NCBI GenBank assembly: GCA_012512865.1
Contig: JAAZDH010000217.1
Location: 1-6,479 of the forward strand
DNA length: 6,479 nt
Direction of reading: 5' to 3'
DNA from: Clostridiaceae bacterium
GTDB lineage: Bacteria > Bacillota > Clostridia > Acetivibrionales > DUMC01
Under the pieces are notes generated by a model. That model ran no database searches and was not told where the DNA came from. It saw only the letters and a list, made by a program, of their open reading frames with translations. The first letter of the stretch is position 1. The number at the start of each line of letters is the position of its first letter. The translations under genes were made by a program, and so were the position numbers. This document shows positions 1 through 4,885 of this stretch, piece by piece.

Positions 1-37
1 CCCGTTTATCAAAAACAGCAGCTACTATTTTTGCCAT
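1..37 (-). CDS. N-terminal fragment of an unidentified protein (MAKIVAAVFDKR...), cut by the window edge
   Basis: A minus-strand ATG at 37-35 opens a frame reading MAKIVAAVFDKR before the window ends. An in-frame TAA lies four codons upstream, so this ATG is the earliest possible ATG start. A Shine-Dalgarno-like AAAGGTGG sits about 12 nt upstream, a slightly long spacing. The opening resembles general-stress proteins of the YflT/17M-like group, which often begin MAK-hydrophobic-FD-charged, but 12 residues cannot prove this. The gene is divergent from the SLH gene, with about 196 nt of AT-rich DNA between them that must hold both promoters. I saw no clear minus-strand promoter there, only small inverted repeats at 103-118 and 75-92. 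Confidence 0.5.
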   Translation of the reverse strand, partial: MAKIVAAVFDKR

Positions 38-177
38 TTTGCTTGTTTACCACCTTTCTAGATTTAAATTTACGGATATTGTGAATAATCCAGCCATTGT
101 GTAGTTTTAGTAAAAACTCCTTGTTTTATTCAAATTTTTTGTAAAGTTTTCTTAATATAAATGAAATTGTTTTATAG

Positions 178-183
178 TATAAT
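178..183 (+). promoter_or_regulatory. Probable -10 box (TATAAT) for the SLH gene
   Basis: A perfect TATAAT lies about 50 nt upstream of the SLH start codon in very AT-rich DNA. No good -35 hexamer is visible at 16-18 nt spacing, and there is no TGn extension, so the promoter may be weak, need an activator, or use another element. The assignment rests on the -10 match and position only. Confidence 0.4.
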
Positions 184-233
184 TAAATAAAAAAAAGCGT
201 AGTTATGATTTTTTCACATTAAGGGGTACCTCC

Positions 234-1019
234 ATGAAGAATATAATTTTCAAAATCAGAGAAATATGCATATTTGTAATTATGATAACCATGGTATTAC
301 AAGGACAGGTATACGCCAATACCGGTGAAGCTGTCGGTGGTGGAGCTGTTAATGATATTATGGAAGCAGGCATAAATGAAGCAGTTCCTGTTACTGGTAA
401 AACCGGCAACGGCAAAGCTGATGCCGGTGAAGCCGGTGAATACGAAAACGGCAGTGATGGAGCCGCCGCCGGTATGACCGGAGCCGGTGATACTGGAATT
501 GACGAAAGTGAAGAAAGCATAGAAACAGTATGCTCAAGTGCCCTGGTAAACTTAAGCATCCTGAGAGGAAATGAAAATGGAGAGTTAAACCTGCAAAACA
601 ATATTACAAGGCGTGAGATGATAGTACTGGTCAATAGAATGATGGCTTATGAATACTTTGAAGGCGGAGTCAGCGAGAATAATGGACAGGTTGTTGAAAT
701 CCCATTCAAGGATGTAAGCCAAGCCGACTGGGCATATAATGATATAAGAGTTGCTTTGAAATACCAATTGATAAAAGGATATACGGACAATACCCTGCGT
801 CCGGACAACCATATTTCATTAGTTGAAGCTTGCGCATTATTATTAAGGGCACTAGGTTATGAAAAGACAATATATAAAGGATGGCCCGAAGGTGTCTTGG
901 AAAAAAGTAAAGAACTTGGATTGGATAAAAACCTGGATTTGCCCGGCGATAAAATAATAACCAGGGGTGAAGCGTCAATATTAATATATAATGCATTATC
1001 GATTAAATTTGTTGAATGA
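234..1019 (+). CDS. Secreted S-layer-homology (SLH) repeat protein, short
   Basis: This is a 261-residue exported protein. Residues 1-28 look like a signal peptide, with basic residues, a hydrophobic core (CIFVIMITMVL) and a likely cut after VYA. Residues 30-95 are a low-complexity Gly/Ala/Glu/Asp linker. The rest holds SLH repeats, the cell-wall-binding modules of S-layer and envelope proteins. A degenerate first repeat (about 100-137) has ITRRE but lacks the usual F-D-V...W-A start. A full second repeat spans about 158-209 (FKDV...WAYNDI...LIKGYTDNTLRPDN), with ISLVEA in place of ITRAEA. A third (about 217-259) has ITRGEA. No catalytic domain is present, so it is essentially a wall anchor, unlike many larger SLH proteins. 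The start is supported by AAGGGG 7 nt upstream. It is probably co-transcribed with the membrane protein 9 nt downstream. Family call is firm; the specific role is unknown. Confidence 0.9.
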   Translation: MKNIIFKIREICIFVIMITMVLQGQVYANTGEAVGGGAVNDIMEAGINEAVPVTGKTGNGKADAGEAGEYENGSDGAAAGMTGAGDTGIDESEESIETVCSSALVNLSILRGNENGELNLQNNITRREMIVLVNRMMAYEYFEGGVSENNGQVVEIPFKDVSQADWAYNDIRVALKYQLIKGYTDNTLRPDNHISLVEACALLLRALGYEKTIYKGWPEGVLEKSKELGLDKNLDLPGDKIITRGEASILIYNALSIKFVE

Positions 1020-1028
1020 GGGTGTAAT

Positions 1029-1532
1029 ATGCAATTACAAGGTTTTTTGTTCATGATTATTACTTTTTTTGTACTACCTGTTTTCATTCTATTTTCAAAC
1101 CATAACACTTTTTTTGTTATAATGGCCTTAATACTGCTGGTAAATGCTTTTCGTTCCATATATATTTCAGCAGTCGGCTACAAAAAAGGAATTCCGAAAC
1201 TTGCCGAGGAGGACGAGGAATTTATCGATGATATGGAAGCTTCTGTTGACTTTGATTTCAAGCGTTTCGACACCGGTACAAGGGTAGTAAAATATGCAAT
1301 ATACATACTGTTTTACATATATTGTTACTTCTTTGTGAACAGTATTATACTTAAAATATTAATTACAGCGGTAATTTTATATTGGCTGTATTACATTATA
1401 AATACAATAAAGGAAAATGGTTTTTTCAGCATGGCCTTTTCAAAAAAGAAATCTCAAAGAATATTATCAGCAATAGCAAACTCATTTGCAGCAATTGTCA
1501 TACTTGTTGTGGCATTTAACAAGTTAAAATAA
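1029..1532 (+). CDS. Small integral membrane protein of unknown function
   Basis: I do not recognise this 167-residue protein. Hydrophobic segments at about 5-22, 28-49, 86-127 (long enough for two passes) and 144-166 suggest four or five membrane spans. Between the second and third lies an acidic stretch (EEDEEFIDDMEASVDFDF, about 59-76), and a basic patch (SKKKSQR) precedes the last span. GAGGG about 6 nt before the ATG, overlapping the end of the SLH gene, serves as ribosome binding site. With a 9-nt intergenic gap this strongly suggests an operon, possibly with translational coupling. Context implies an envelope role together with the SLH protein, but that is inference. No obvious terminator follows; the next plus-strand element is the structured RNA candidate. 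Confidence 0.75.
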   Translation: MQLQGFLFMIITFFVLPVFILFSNHNTFFVIMALILLVNAFRSIYISAVGYKKGIPKLAEEDEEFIDDMEASVDFDFKRFDTGTRVVKYAIYILFYIYCYFFVNSIILKILITAVILYWLYYIINTIKENGFFSMAFSKKKSQRILSAIANSFAAIVILVVAFNKLK

Positions 1533-1537
1533 GTCAA

Positions 1538-1550
1538 TTAACCTGGTTAA
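1538..1550. repeat. Short inverted repeat TTAACC-T-GGTTAA
   Basis: This perfect 6-bp inverted repeat with a 1-nt centre lies just after the stop codon of the membrane protein gene. The centre is too short for an RNA hairpin and no T-run follows, so it is not a terminator. It could be a protein-binding site upstream of the RNA candidate, or chance in AT-rich DNA. Confidence 0.3.
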
Positions 1551-1634
1551 ATAAATCAAACCTTGTTTCCAGTAATTACATCGAATATTTTTTGACTTAT
1601 AAGGCAAATTAATAATTGCAAGGGTTCGCAGCAG

Positions 1635-1843
1635 TCGAGCCAAGACTATTAAAGGGTCTTGCACAGGCTCTTTAATAGTCGGCCAAAGGTTAATACCAGG
1701 TCTCCATGTTATTATTTCGTAAGGCTTGGTATTAGCCGGCGGGAAGAATATTATATGTCCATTAAGGCTGTATTGCAGTCCAAGGAGGACTGCAATATGG
1801 TCAACAAGGATGTATAATATTCGAGCTAAGATTATCAAGGGTG
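1635..1843 (+). repeat. Diverged direct repeat inside the structured RNA (copies at 1635-1657 and 1822-1843)
   Basis: The two copies begin TCGAGC and match through GGGT. They differ only by three C/T transitions and one deleted A. Each copy forms the 5' arm of a hairpin, so the RNA appears partly built from duplicated units. A third, weaker relative starts TCGAGCATAGG at 1972. The hexamer GCAGTC also recurs at 1631, 1775, 1890, 1929 and 2010, and several copies pair with GGACTGC or GATTGC partners. Confidence 0.5.
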
Positions 1844-2049
1844 CCGCAGGCATAATATGGCTTAATTCATTAGCCTGACTATTTATATAGCAGTCCCTGT
1901 GATAAAGCTTATTTGCTGGAGGTCGGCTGCAGTCAATAGATTGCAGCTGGTTTCCAAGGTACTCTTGATAGTCGAGCATAGGTTGGTACAGGTTCCGTAA
2001 TGCTCGCGGGCAGTCATGATACGATTGCACGCGGGTATGCAGGGATCTA

Positions 2050-2086
2050 TACCAGCTGAAGTGAAGATTGCTGCGGGCTCTTTTTT
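2050..2086 (+). terminator. Possible weak intrinsic terminator of the structured RNA
   Basis: A short stem CAGC (2053-2056)/GCTG (2070-2073) precedes GGGCTC and a run of six T. The stem is weak and separated from the T-run. Alternatively GGCTC (2076-2080) could pair with GAGCC at 1637-1641 and close the whole RNA. The T-run is clear; the hairpin is not. Confidence 0.3.
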
Positions 2087-2231
2087 AATAACAAGCACAA
2101 GCAATACTATTAACTAAATTAAAACATCTCCTTACGAGGACCTACTCCCGTCTCCTTTCGATTACCTTAACTCTCAAACCACGATGGTCAACATTCTTTG
2201 AAAGACCATCAACTATTTATTATTATGTAAA

Positions 2232-2269
2232 CCAAAAGCCGCTTTCAACTAATTCCTTGAAAGCGGCTT
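2232..2269 (-). terminator. Strong intrinsic terminator of the tRNA-Ser unit
   Basis: A perfect 13-bp stem (2236-2248 with 2257-2269, AAGCCGCTTTCAA type) closes an 8-nt loop. On the minus strand it begins 3 nt after the CCA end of tRNA-Ser(GCU) and is followed by TTTT, GG and more T. On the plus strand the stem is followed by CCCTGG, so termination acts on the minus strand. The 145 nt between here and the plus-strand U-run hold only a 7-bp hairpin (2183-2189/2204-2210) with no T-run. Confidence 0.85.
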
Positions 2270-2272
2270 CCC

Positions 2273-2366
2273 TGGCGGAGAAGGAGGGATTCGAACCCTC
2301 GCTAGAGTTATACCCCTACTAACGGTTTAGCAAACCGTCCCCTTCAGCCTACTTGGGTACTTCTCC
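2273..2366 (-). tRNA. tRNA-Ser (anticodon GCU)
   Basis: A 94-nt class II tRNA with encoded CCA. The acceptor stem is GGAGAAG (2366-2360) with CTTCTCC, then discriminator G and CCA. The anticodon stem ACGGT/ACCGT holds loop TTGCTAA, giving anticodon GCT at 2331-2329, which reads AGC and AGU serine codons. The long variable arm typical of tRNA-Ser is present, and the T arm is GAGGG/CCCTC with loop TTCGAAT. It lies 10 nt after tRNA-Ser(UGA) and is surely co-transcribed with it. Confidence 0.97.
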
Positions 2367-2376
2367 AAAATTTATG

Positions 2377-2467
2377 TGGCGGAGAGAGTGAGATTCGAAC
2401 TCACGGTAGGCTTTCACCTACGCCGGTTTTCAAGACCGGTGCCTTAAACCAGCTCGACCATCTCTCC
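2377..2467 (-). tRNA. tRNA-Ser (anticodon UGA)
   Basis: A 91-nt class II tRNA with encoded CCA. The acceptor stem is GGAGAGA/TCTCTCC. The anticodon stem CCGGT/ACCGG has loop CTTGAAA, giving anticodon TGA at 2432-2430, the wobble reader of UCN serine codons. The variable arm is a clear hairpin (GTAGG/CCTAC), and the T arm is GTGAG/CTCAC with loop TTCGAAT. It is the first gene after a consensus promoter. Confidence 0.97.
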
Positions 2468-2506
2468 GTGTATATCAAACCCTGACAACAAACCGCATCG
2501 AATTTA

Positions 2507-2535
2507 ATTCTACAATGAAATATCCATTTTGTCAA
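2507..2535 (-). promoter_or_regulatory. Consensus sigma-A promoter for the tRNA-Ser pair
   Basis: On the minus strand a perfect -35 TTGACA (2535-2530), a 17-nt spacer and a -10 TAGAAT (2512-2507) lie in order. The start site would be near 2500, about 33 nt before the first tRNA, giving a short 5' leader to be trimmed. The -35 begins about 6 nt after the T-run of the upstream terminator, so the tRNAs form an independent, probably strong, transcription unit. Confidence 0.85.
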
Positions 2536-2540
2536 TATGA

Positions 2541-2585
2541 AAAAAACGCTGCGAGTGCCATACTTTAACTTAACGTACTGCTCGC
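2541..2585 (-). terminator. Probable intrinsic terminator after the DUF4446 gene
   Basis: About 20 nt past the DUF4446 stop, the minus strand has GCGAG (2585-2581), an inner TAC/GTA pairing, then CTCGC (2555-2551), AGCG and six T (2546-2541). The stem is interrupted and its loop is large, so efficiency is uncertain. Its place between the DUF4446 gene and the tRNA promoter supports the call. Confidence 0.5.
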
Positions 2586-2604
2586 TTTCCTAACAGGCGT
2601 AATT

Positions 2605-3129
2605 TTATGCATAATAGGCTTCCCTGTGACGTTTTATCGCATTATCAATCGCTTTTATTTCTTCCGCGGAAAGCGGGTACCTTGATTTCCCTCCAACTAT
2701 AGGCTTGCCATACGTGGTGGAGCCATCCCTTAAAAACAATGATGTTAATACAACCCCGTTATTGTTACTGTCAAGTAATGCAAGGGAATAACTTAAATCA
2801 CTGCCGGTTTCGTCAAAGGCATTAAACCTGACCAAGCTGACTTTTTGAATGCAGTTCATCAAGGTCCTGTCAATTTCATTTAAATGATGCTCAATCTCCC
2901 TGTTCTTGTTAAAAAGTTCTTCACTCTTAAGGAAACATTTCTCAATTTGTCTCTCTATACTTTCGCCGCTCGAATTTTCCATAAATTTATTATATTTGTA
3001 AGACAACCTTTTAAACTTGGAAATGACCACTATATTCGTAATTAACAATATTATGATAAATAAGGAGTTAATCAAAACAATGTAAAGCAATAATTCAGAA
3101 ATTCCGCTTGTTAATTCCGGCTTAGACAT
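2605..3129 (-). CDS. DUF4446 family membrane-anchored protein
   Basis: A 174-residue protein. Residues 12-36 form one hydrophobic membrane segment (LLLYIVLINSLFIIILLITNIVVI), followed by basic KFKRLSYKYNK, which suggests a cytoplasmic C-terminal part. Residues 55-92 are charged and probably helical or coiled coil. The C-terminal region (about 95-165) has the DUF4446 pattern: KVSLVRFNAFDETGSDLSYS, then ALLDSNNNGVVLTSLFLRD, and finally SRYPLSAEEIKAIDNAI. Length fits the family. The biochemical function is unknown; the gene is commonly found near soj/spo0J in clostridia. The start is supported by GAGGGG about 8 nt upstream. It follows parB by 50 nt, a gap that contains parS, and is probably part of the same transcript. 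Confidence 0.88.
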   Translation of the reverse strand: MSKPELTSGISELLLYIVLINSLFIIILLITNIVVISKFKRLSYKYNKFMENSSGESIERQIEKCFLKSEELFNKNREIEHHLNEIDRTLMNCIQKVSLVRFNAFDETGSDLSYSLALLDSNNNGVVLTSLFLRDGSTTYGKPIVGGKSRYPLSAEEIKAIDNAIKRHREAYYA

Positions 3130-3155
3130 ATCGTATACCCCTCACAAAATAAATT

Positions 3156-3171
3156 TGTTTCACGTGAAACA
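3156..3171. promoter_or_regulatory. parS centromere site
   Basis: The 16-bp perfect palindrome TGTTTCACGTGAAACA matches the well-known bacterial parS consensus at every position. ParB recognises this site, loads there as a CTP-dependent clamp and spreads along flanking DNA, and it also helps load SMC condensin. It lies 8 nt past the parB stop codon, between parB and the DUF4446 gene, so the locus carries its own nucleation site. No second CACGTG-centred parS is present in the window. Marginal hairpin potential is not followed by a long T-run on the minus strand, so a terminator role is unlikely. Confidence 0.95.
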
Positions 3172-3179
3172 TTTTTTAT

Positions 3180-4046
3180 TTATACCCCGTTTCTCATTAT
3201 ATCAAGGATTCTTTCCAAATCCTCTTCCGAATAATACTCTATGATAATTTTCCCCGCTTTTTTCCCATGAATTAATTTTACCCTTGTTCCCAGTATGCCT
3301 TGCAGCTTTTCCTCCAGCGCCTTTATTTCTATTTCTTTCTTATTGTCCCTTTCCTTATTTTCACTTTCCTTTTTTTCCAGTATTTCTTCCCTGTTAATTC
3401 TTTTTATTAGCTTTTCTGTTTCCCTTACGTTGTAGTTTTTCTCTTTAATCTCATCCAGTACCTTTCTCTGGTTTTCTTTTTTCTCCAGCGCGAGAAGCGC
3501 CCTCGCATGCCCGCTTGTCACCTCTCCCTTTACTATGCTTTCCTTTACTTTTTCGTCCAGGTTCAGCAGCCTTAGAGAATTTGCTATCGTCGGCCTGCTT
3601 TTTCCTACAATTTCTGATATTTCTTCCTGTGTCATTCTATATTCTTTAATCAACCTTTCATATGCTTCTGCTTCTTCTATCGGGTTTAAATCTTCCCTTT
3701 GCAAGTTTTCTATTAGCGTAACTTCTATCATTTCCCTGCTGTTCAAGTCCTTAACCACTGCCGGTATCGTTGTCAACCCTGCAATTTTCGCTGCTCTCCA
3801 CCTTCTTTCACCGGCCACTATTTTATACCCGGTATCTTCCTTTTTCACTATTATTGGCTGCACAACACCGTGCTTTTTTATTGATTTGGCCAGTTCCGCT
3901 ATCTTTTCATCGTCAAAGACCTTTCTCGGCTGGTTTAAATTTGGTTCAACATCATTTATTCTTATTTCGCTTATTCCCTCTTCGAGCATTTCCTCTGCTG
4001 AAATTAAAGCTTCCAGTCCCCTGCCCAACCTCTTCTTATTTTTCAT
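3180..4046 (-). CDS. parB: Chromosome-partitioning protein ParB/Spo0J
   Basis: A 288-residue ParB that binds parS, hydrolyses CTP and works with ParA in origin segregation. Seen in order: the N-terminal KKRLGRGLEALI ParA-stimulating segment (4-15); the ParB CTPase domain with NQPR (38-41), GERRWRA (79-85) and ENLQRED (113-119) motifs; a helix-turn-helix region (about 138-160, MTQEEISEIVGKSRPTIANS); SGHARALL (178-185); a Lys/Glu-rich linker (about 220-242); and a C-terminal dimerisation domain (about 243-284, ending GKIIIEYYSEEDLERI). All key motifs are intact and length is normal. I chose the ATG at 4046 because GGAGGG lies 6 nt upstream and the protein then begins in the canonical way; a longer frame from 4097 overlaps soj and adds non-family residues. 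Only 2 nt separate it from the soj stop, so the two are coupled. Confidence 0.97.
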   Translation of the reverse strand: MKNKKRLGRGLEALISAEEMLEEGISEIRINDVEPNLNQPRKVFDDEKIAELAKSIKKHGVVQPIIVKKEDTGYKIVAGERRWRAAKIAGLTTIPAVVKDLNSREMIEVTLIENLQREDLNPIEEAEAYERLIKEYRMTQEEISEIVGKSRPTIANSLRLLNLDEKVKESIVKGEVTSGHARALLALEKKENQRKVLDEIKEKNYNVRETEKLIKRINREEILEKKESENKERDNKKEIEIKALEEKLQGILGTRVKLIHGKKAGKIIIEYYSEEDLERILDIMRNGV

Positions 4047-4048
4047 TT

Positions 4049-4816
4049 TTAACCCTCCGATAATTCTATCACTTCTTCTGCAAGCTCCATGTAGCATTCC
4101 GCGCCTTTTGATCTTTGATCATATAGTATTATCGGCAATCCATAGCTTGGCGCCTCGCTTAACCTTACATTTCTCGGTATTACTGTCCTGTATACCTTGT
4201 CCTTGAAATATTTTTTTACTTCTTCTACAACCTGTATCGATAAATTCGTCCGTGCATCAAACATTGTCAATACAACGCCTTCAACTTCCAAATCATGATT
4301 CAGGTGTTTTTTTACCAATTTTACCGTATCCATCAACTGGCTTAATCCTTCCAGTGCATAATACTCGCATTGTATAGGCACCAATATTGCATTGGCCGCC
4401 GTCAGTGAATTAATCGTCAGCAACCCTAGTGAAGGGGGGCAATCAATAATTATATAATCATATTTATCCTTTACATTTTCCAAGGCTTCTTTCATCCTTG
4501 TTTCCCTTGAAATAACCGAGACCAGTTCTATTTCCGCGCCTGCAAGCTGTATATTCGAAGGGCATATTTCCAGGTTTTCTATTTGAGTTTTTAACAAAAC
4601 ATTTTCAATTTTTTCCCCGCGTATCAATACATCATATGTTGATTTTGCCAGGCTCCTTTTTTCTATTCCCAACCCGCTTGTTGAGTTCCCCTGGGGGTCA
4701 TTATCCACAAGCATGACTTTCTTCCCCTTATATGCAATACAAGCAGACAGGTTTATCGCCGTTGTCGTCTTTCCTACCCCACCTTTTTGGTTAGCAATCG
4801 CTATGATTTTTGCCAT
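4049..4816 (-). CDS. soj: Chromosome-partitioning ATPase ParA/Soj
   Basis: A 255-residue deviant-Walker ATPase that dimerises on DNA with ATP and is stimulated by ParB. In Bacillus the orthologue also modulates DnaA. Seen: deviant Walker A KGGVGKTT (11-18) with signature Lys11 and catalytic-site Lys16; switch I region VDNDPQGN (37-44); Walker B YIIIDCPP (121-128); and the conserved late segment TVIPRNVRLSEAPSYGLP (211-228). Length is typical and nothing is missing. The start is ATG at 4816, which gives MAKIIAIANQKGG. An in-frame GTG directly upstream (4819) is also possible. AGGAG ends about 9 nt before the ATG. It follows gyrB by 69 nt and is tightly coupled to parB downstream. The leader can form two competing hairpins, one covering the ribosome binding site. 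Confidence 0.96.
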   Translation of the reverse strand: MAKIIAIANQKGGVGKTTTAINLSACIAYKGKKVMLVDNDPQGNSTSGLGIEKRSLAKSTYDVLIRGEKIENVLLKTQIENLEICPSNIQLAGAEIELVSVISRETRMKEALENVKDKYDYIIIDCPPSLGLLTINSLTAANAILVPIQCEYYALEGLSQLMDTVKLVKKHLNHDLEVEGVVLTMFDARTNLSIQVVEEVKKYFKDKVYRTVIPRNVRLSEAPSYGLPIILYDQRSKGAECYMELAEEVIELSEG

Positions 4817-4827
4817 CACCGTTCACT

Positions 4828-4873
4828 CCTGCTTTTACTTTACAGCAGGCTTTCTTCTTCCGATTTAAGCCTG
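4828..4873 (-). promoter_or_regulatory. Two mutually exclusive hairpins in the gyrB-soj gap, one overlapping the soj ribosome binding site
   Basis: In the minus-strand RNA, CAGGCTT (4873-4867) can pair with AAGCCTG (4852-4846), a 7-bp stem with a 14-nt loop. Alternatively CCTGCT (4849-4844) can pair with AGCAGG (4833-4828), a 6-bp stem with a 10-nt loop that takes in part of the AGGAG of soj. The stems share bases 4846-4849, so only one can form at a time. The pairing is directly visible. A regulatory role is inference, since short stems occur by chance. Confidence 0.35.
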
Positions 4874-4885
4874 TCCTTCTTCTTA

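Larger units (their letters stand above)
1558..2086 (+). ncRNA. Candidate large structured non-coding RNA
   Basis: No convincing gene occupies this stretch, but it folds almost end to end as plus-strand RNA. Helices seen: 1558-1565/1619-1626; 1644-1659/1665-1680 (16 bp, 5-nt loop); 1688-1703/1722-1737 (16 bp); 1746-1760/1808-1822 (15 bp) closing a 5x5 internal loop and 1766-1781/1787-1802 (16 bp, loop AAGGA); 1823-1835/1852-1868 (imperfect); 1877-1883/1967-1973 bracketing 1917-1934/1939-1956 (18 bp, loop AAUA); 1973-1979/2000-2006; 2005-2015/2023-2033 (one mismatch); 2034-2039/2048-2053. The five longest stems total 81 bp with 15 G-U pairs. On the minus strand those would be A-C mismatches, which fixes the strand. 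A U6 run at 2081-2086 may mark the 3' end. No clear promoter is seen: TTGACT at 1592-1597 lacks a well-spaced -10. It could be an independent RNA or a 3' UTR of the preceding operon. I do not recognise the family. Confidence 0.6.

Noticed and set aside
203..634. Minus-strand frame opposite the SLH gene
   Set aside because: Pro/Ala/Ser-rich shadow of the Gly/Ala linker on the opposite strand; the SLH gene has signal peptide, repeats and ribosome binding site.
1592..1616. TTGACT with TAATAAT as promoter of the structured RNA
   Set aside because: Spacing is only about 12 nt and no suitable -10 lies at 16-18 nt.
1524..2030. Minus-strand open frame of 168 codons across the hairpin region
   Set aside because: No recognisable family, no ribosome binding site noted, and composition explained by the repeated hairpins (similar LARLL/LARIL stretches arise from the duplicated DNA). 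The G-U evidence points to a plus-strand RNA instead.
1558..2086. Group II intron, RNase P RNA, tmRNA, SRP RNA or CRISPR array as explanation of the hairpin region
   Set aside because: No catalytic domain V pattern, none of the conserved signatures of those RNAs that I know, and no regularly spaced identical repeats.
1883..2104. Minus-strand 73-codon frame with TTG start
   Set aside because: Weak start, no motif, and lies fully inside the structured RNA.
2183..2210. GATGGTC/GACCATC hairpin as a terminator
   Set aside because: Seven-bp stem with a 14-nt loop and no T-run on either strand.
4047..4097. Longer parB start at 4097
   Set aside because: It overlaps soj by about 50 nt and adds residues not typical of ParB, while the ATG at 4046 has GGAGGG 6 nt upstream and gives the canonical N-terminus.
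3535..4206. Plus-strand 223-codon frame opposite parB and soj
   Set aside because: Ser/Leu/Phe-rich antisense shadow of purine-rich coding DNA; parB and soj motifs are complete on the other strand. The same applies to the plus-strand frames opposite gyrB.
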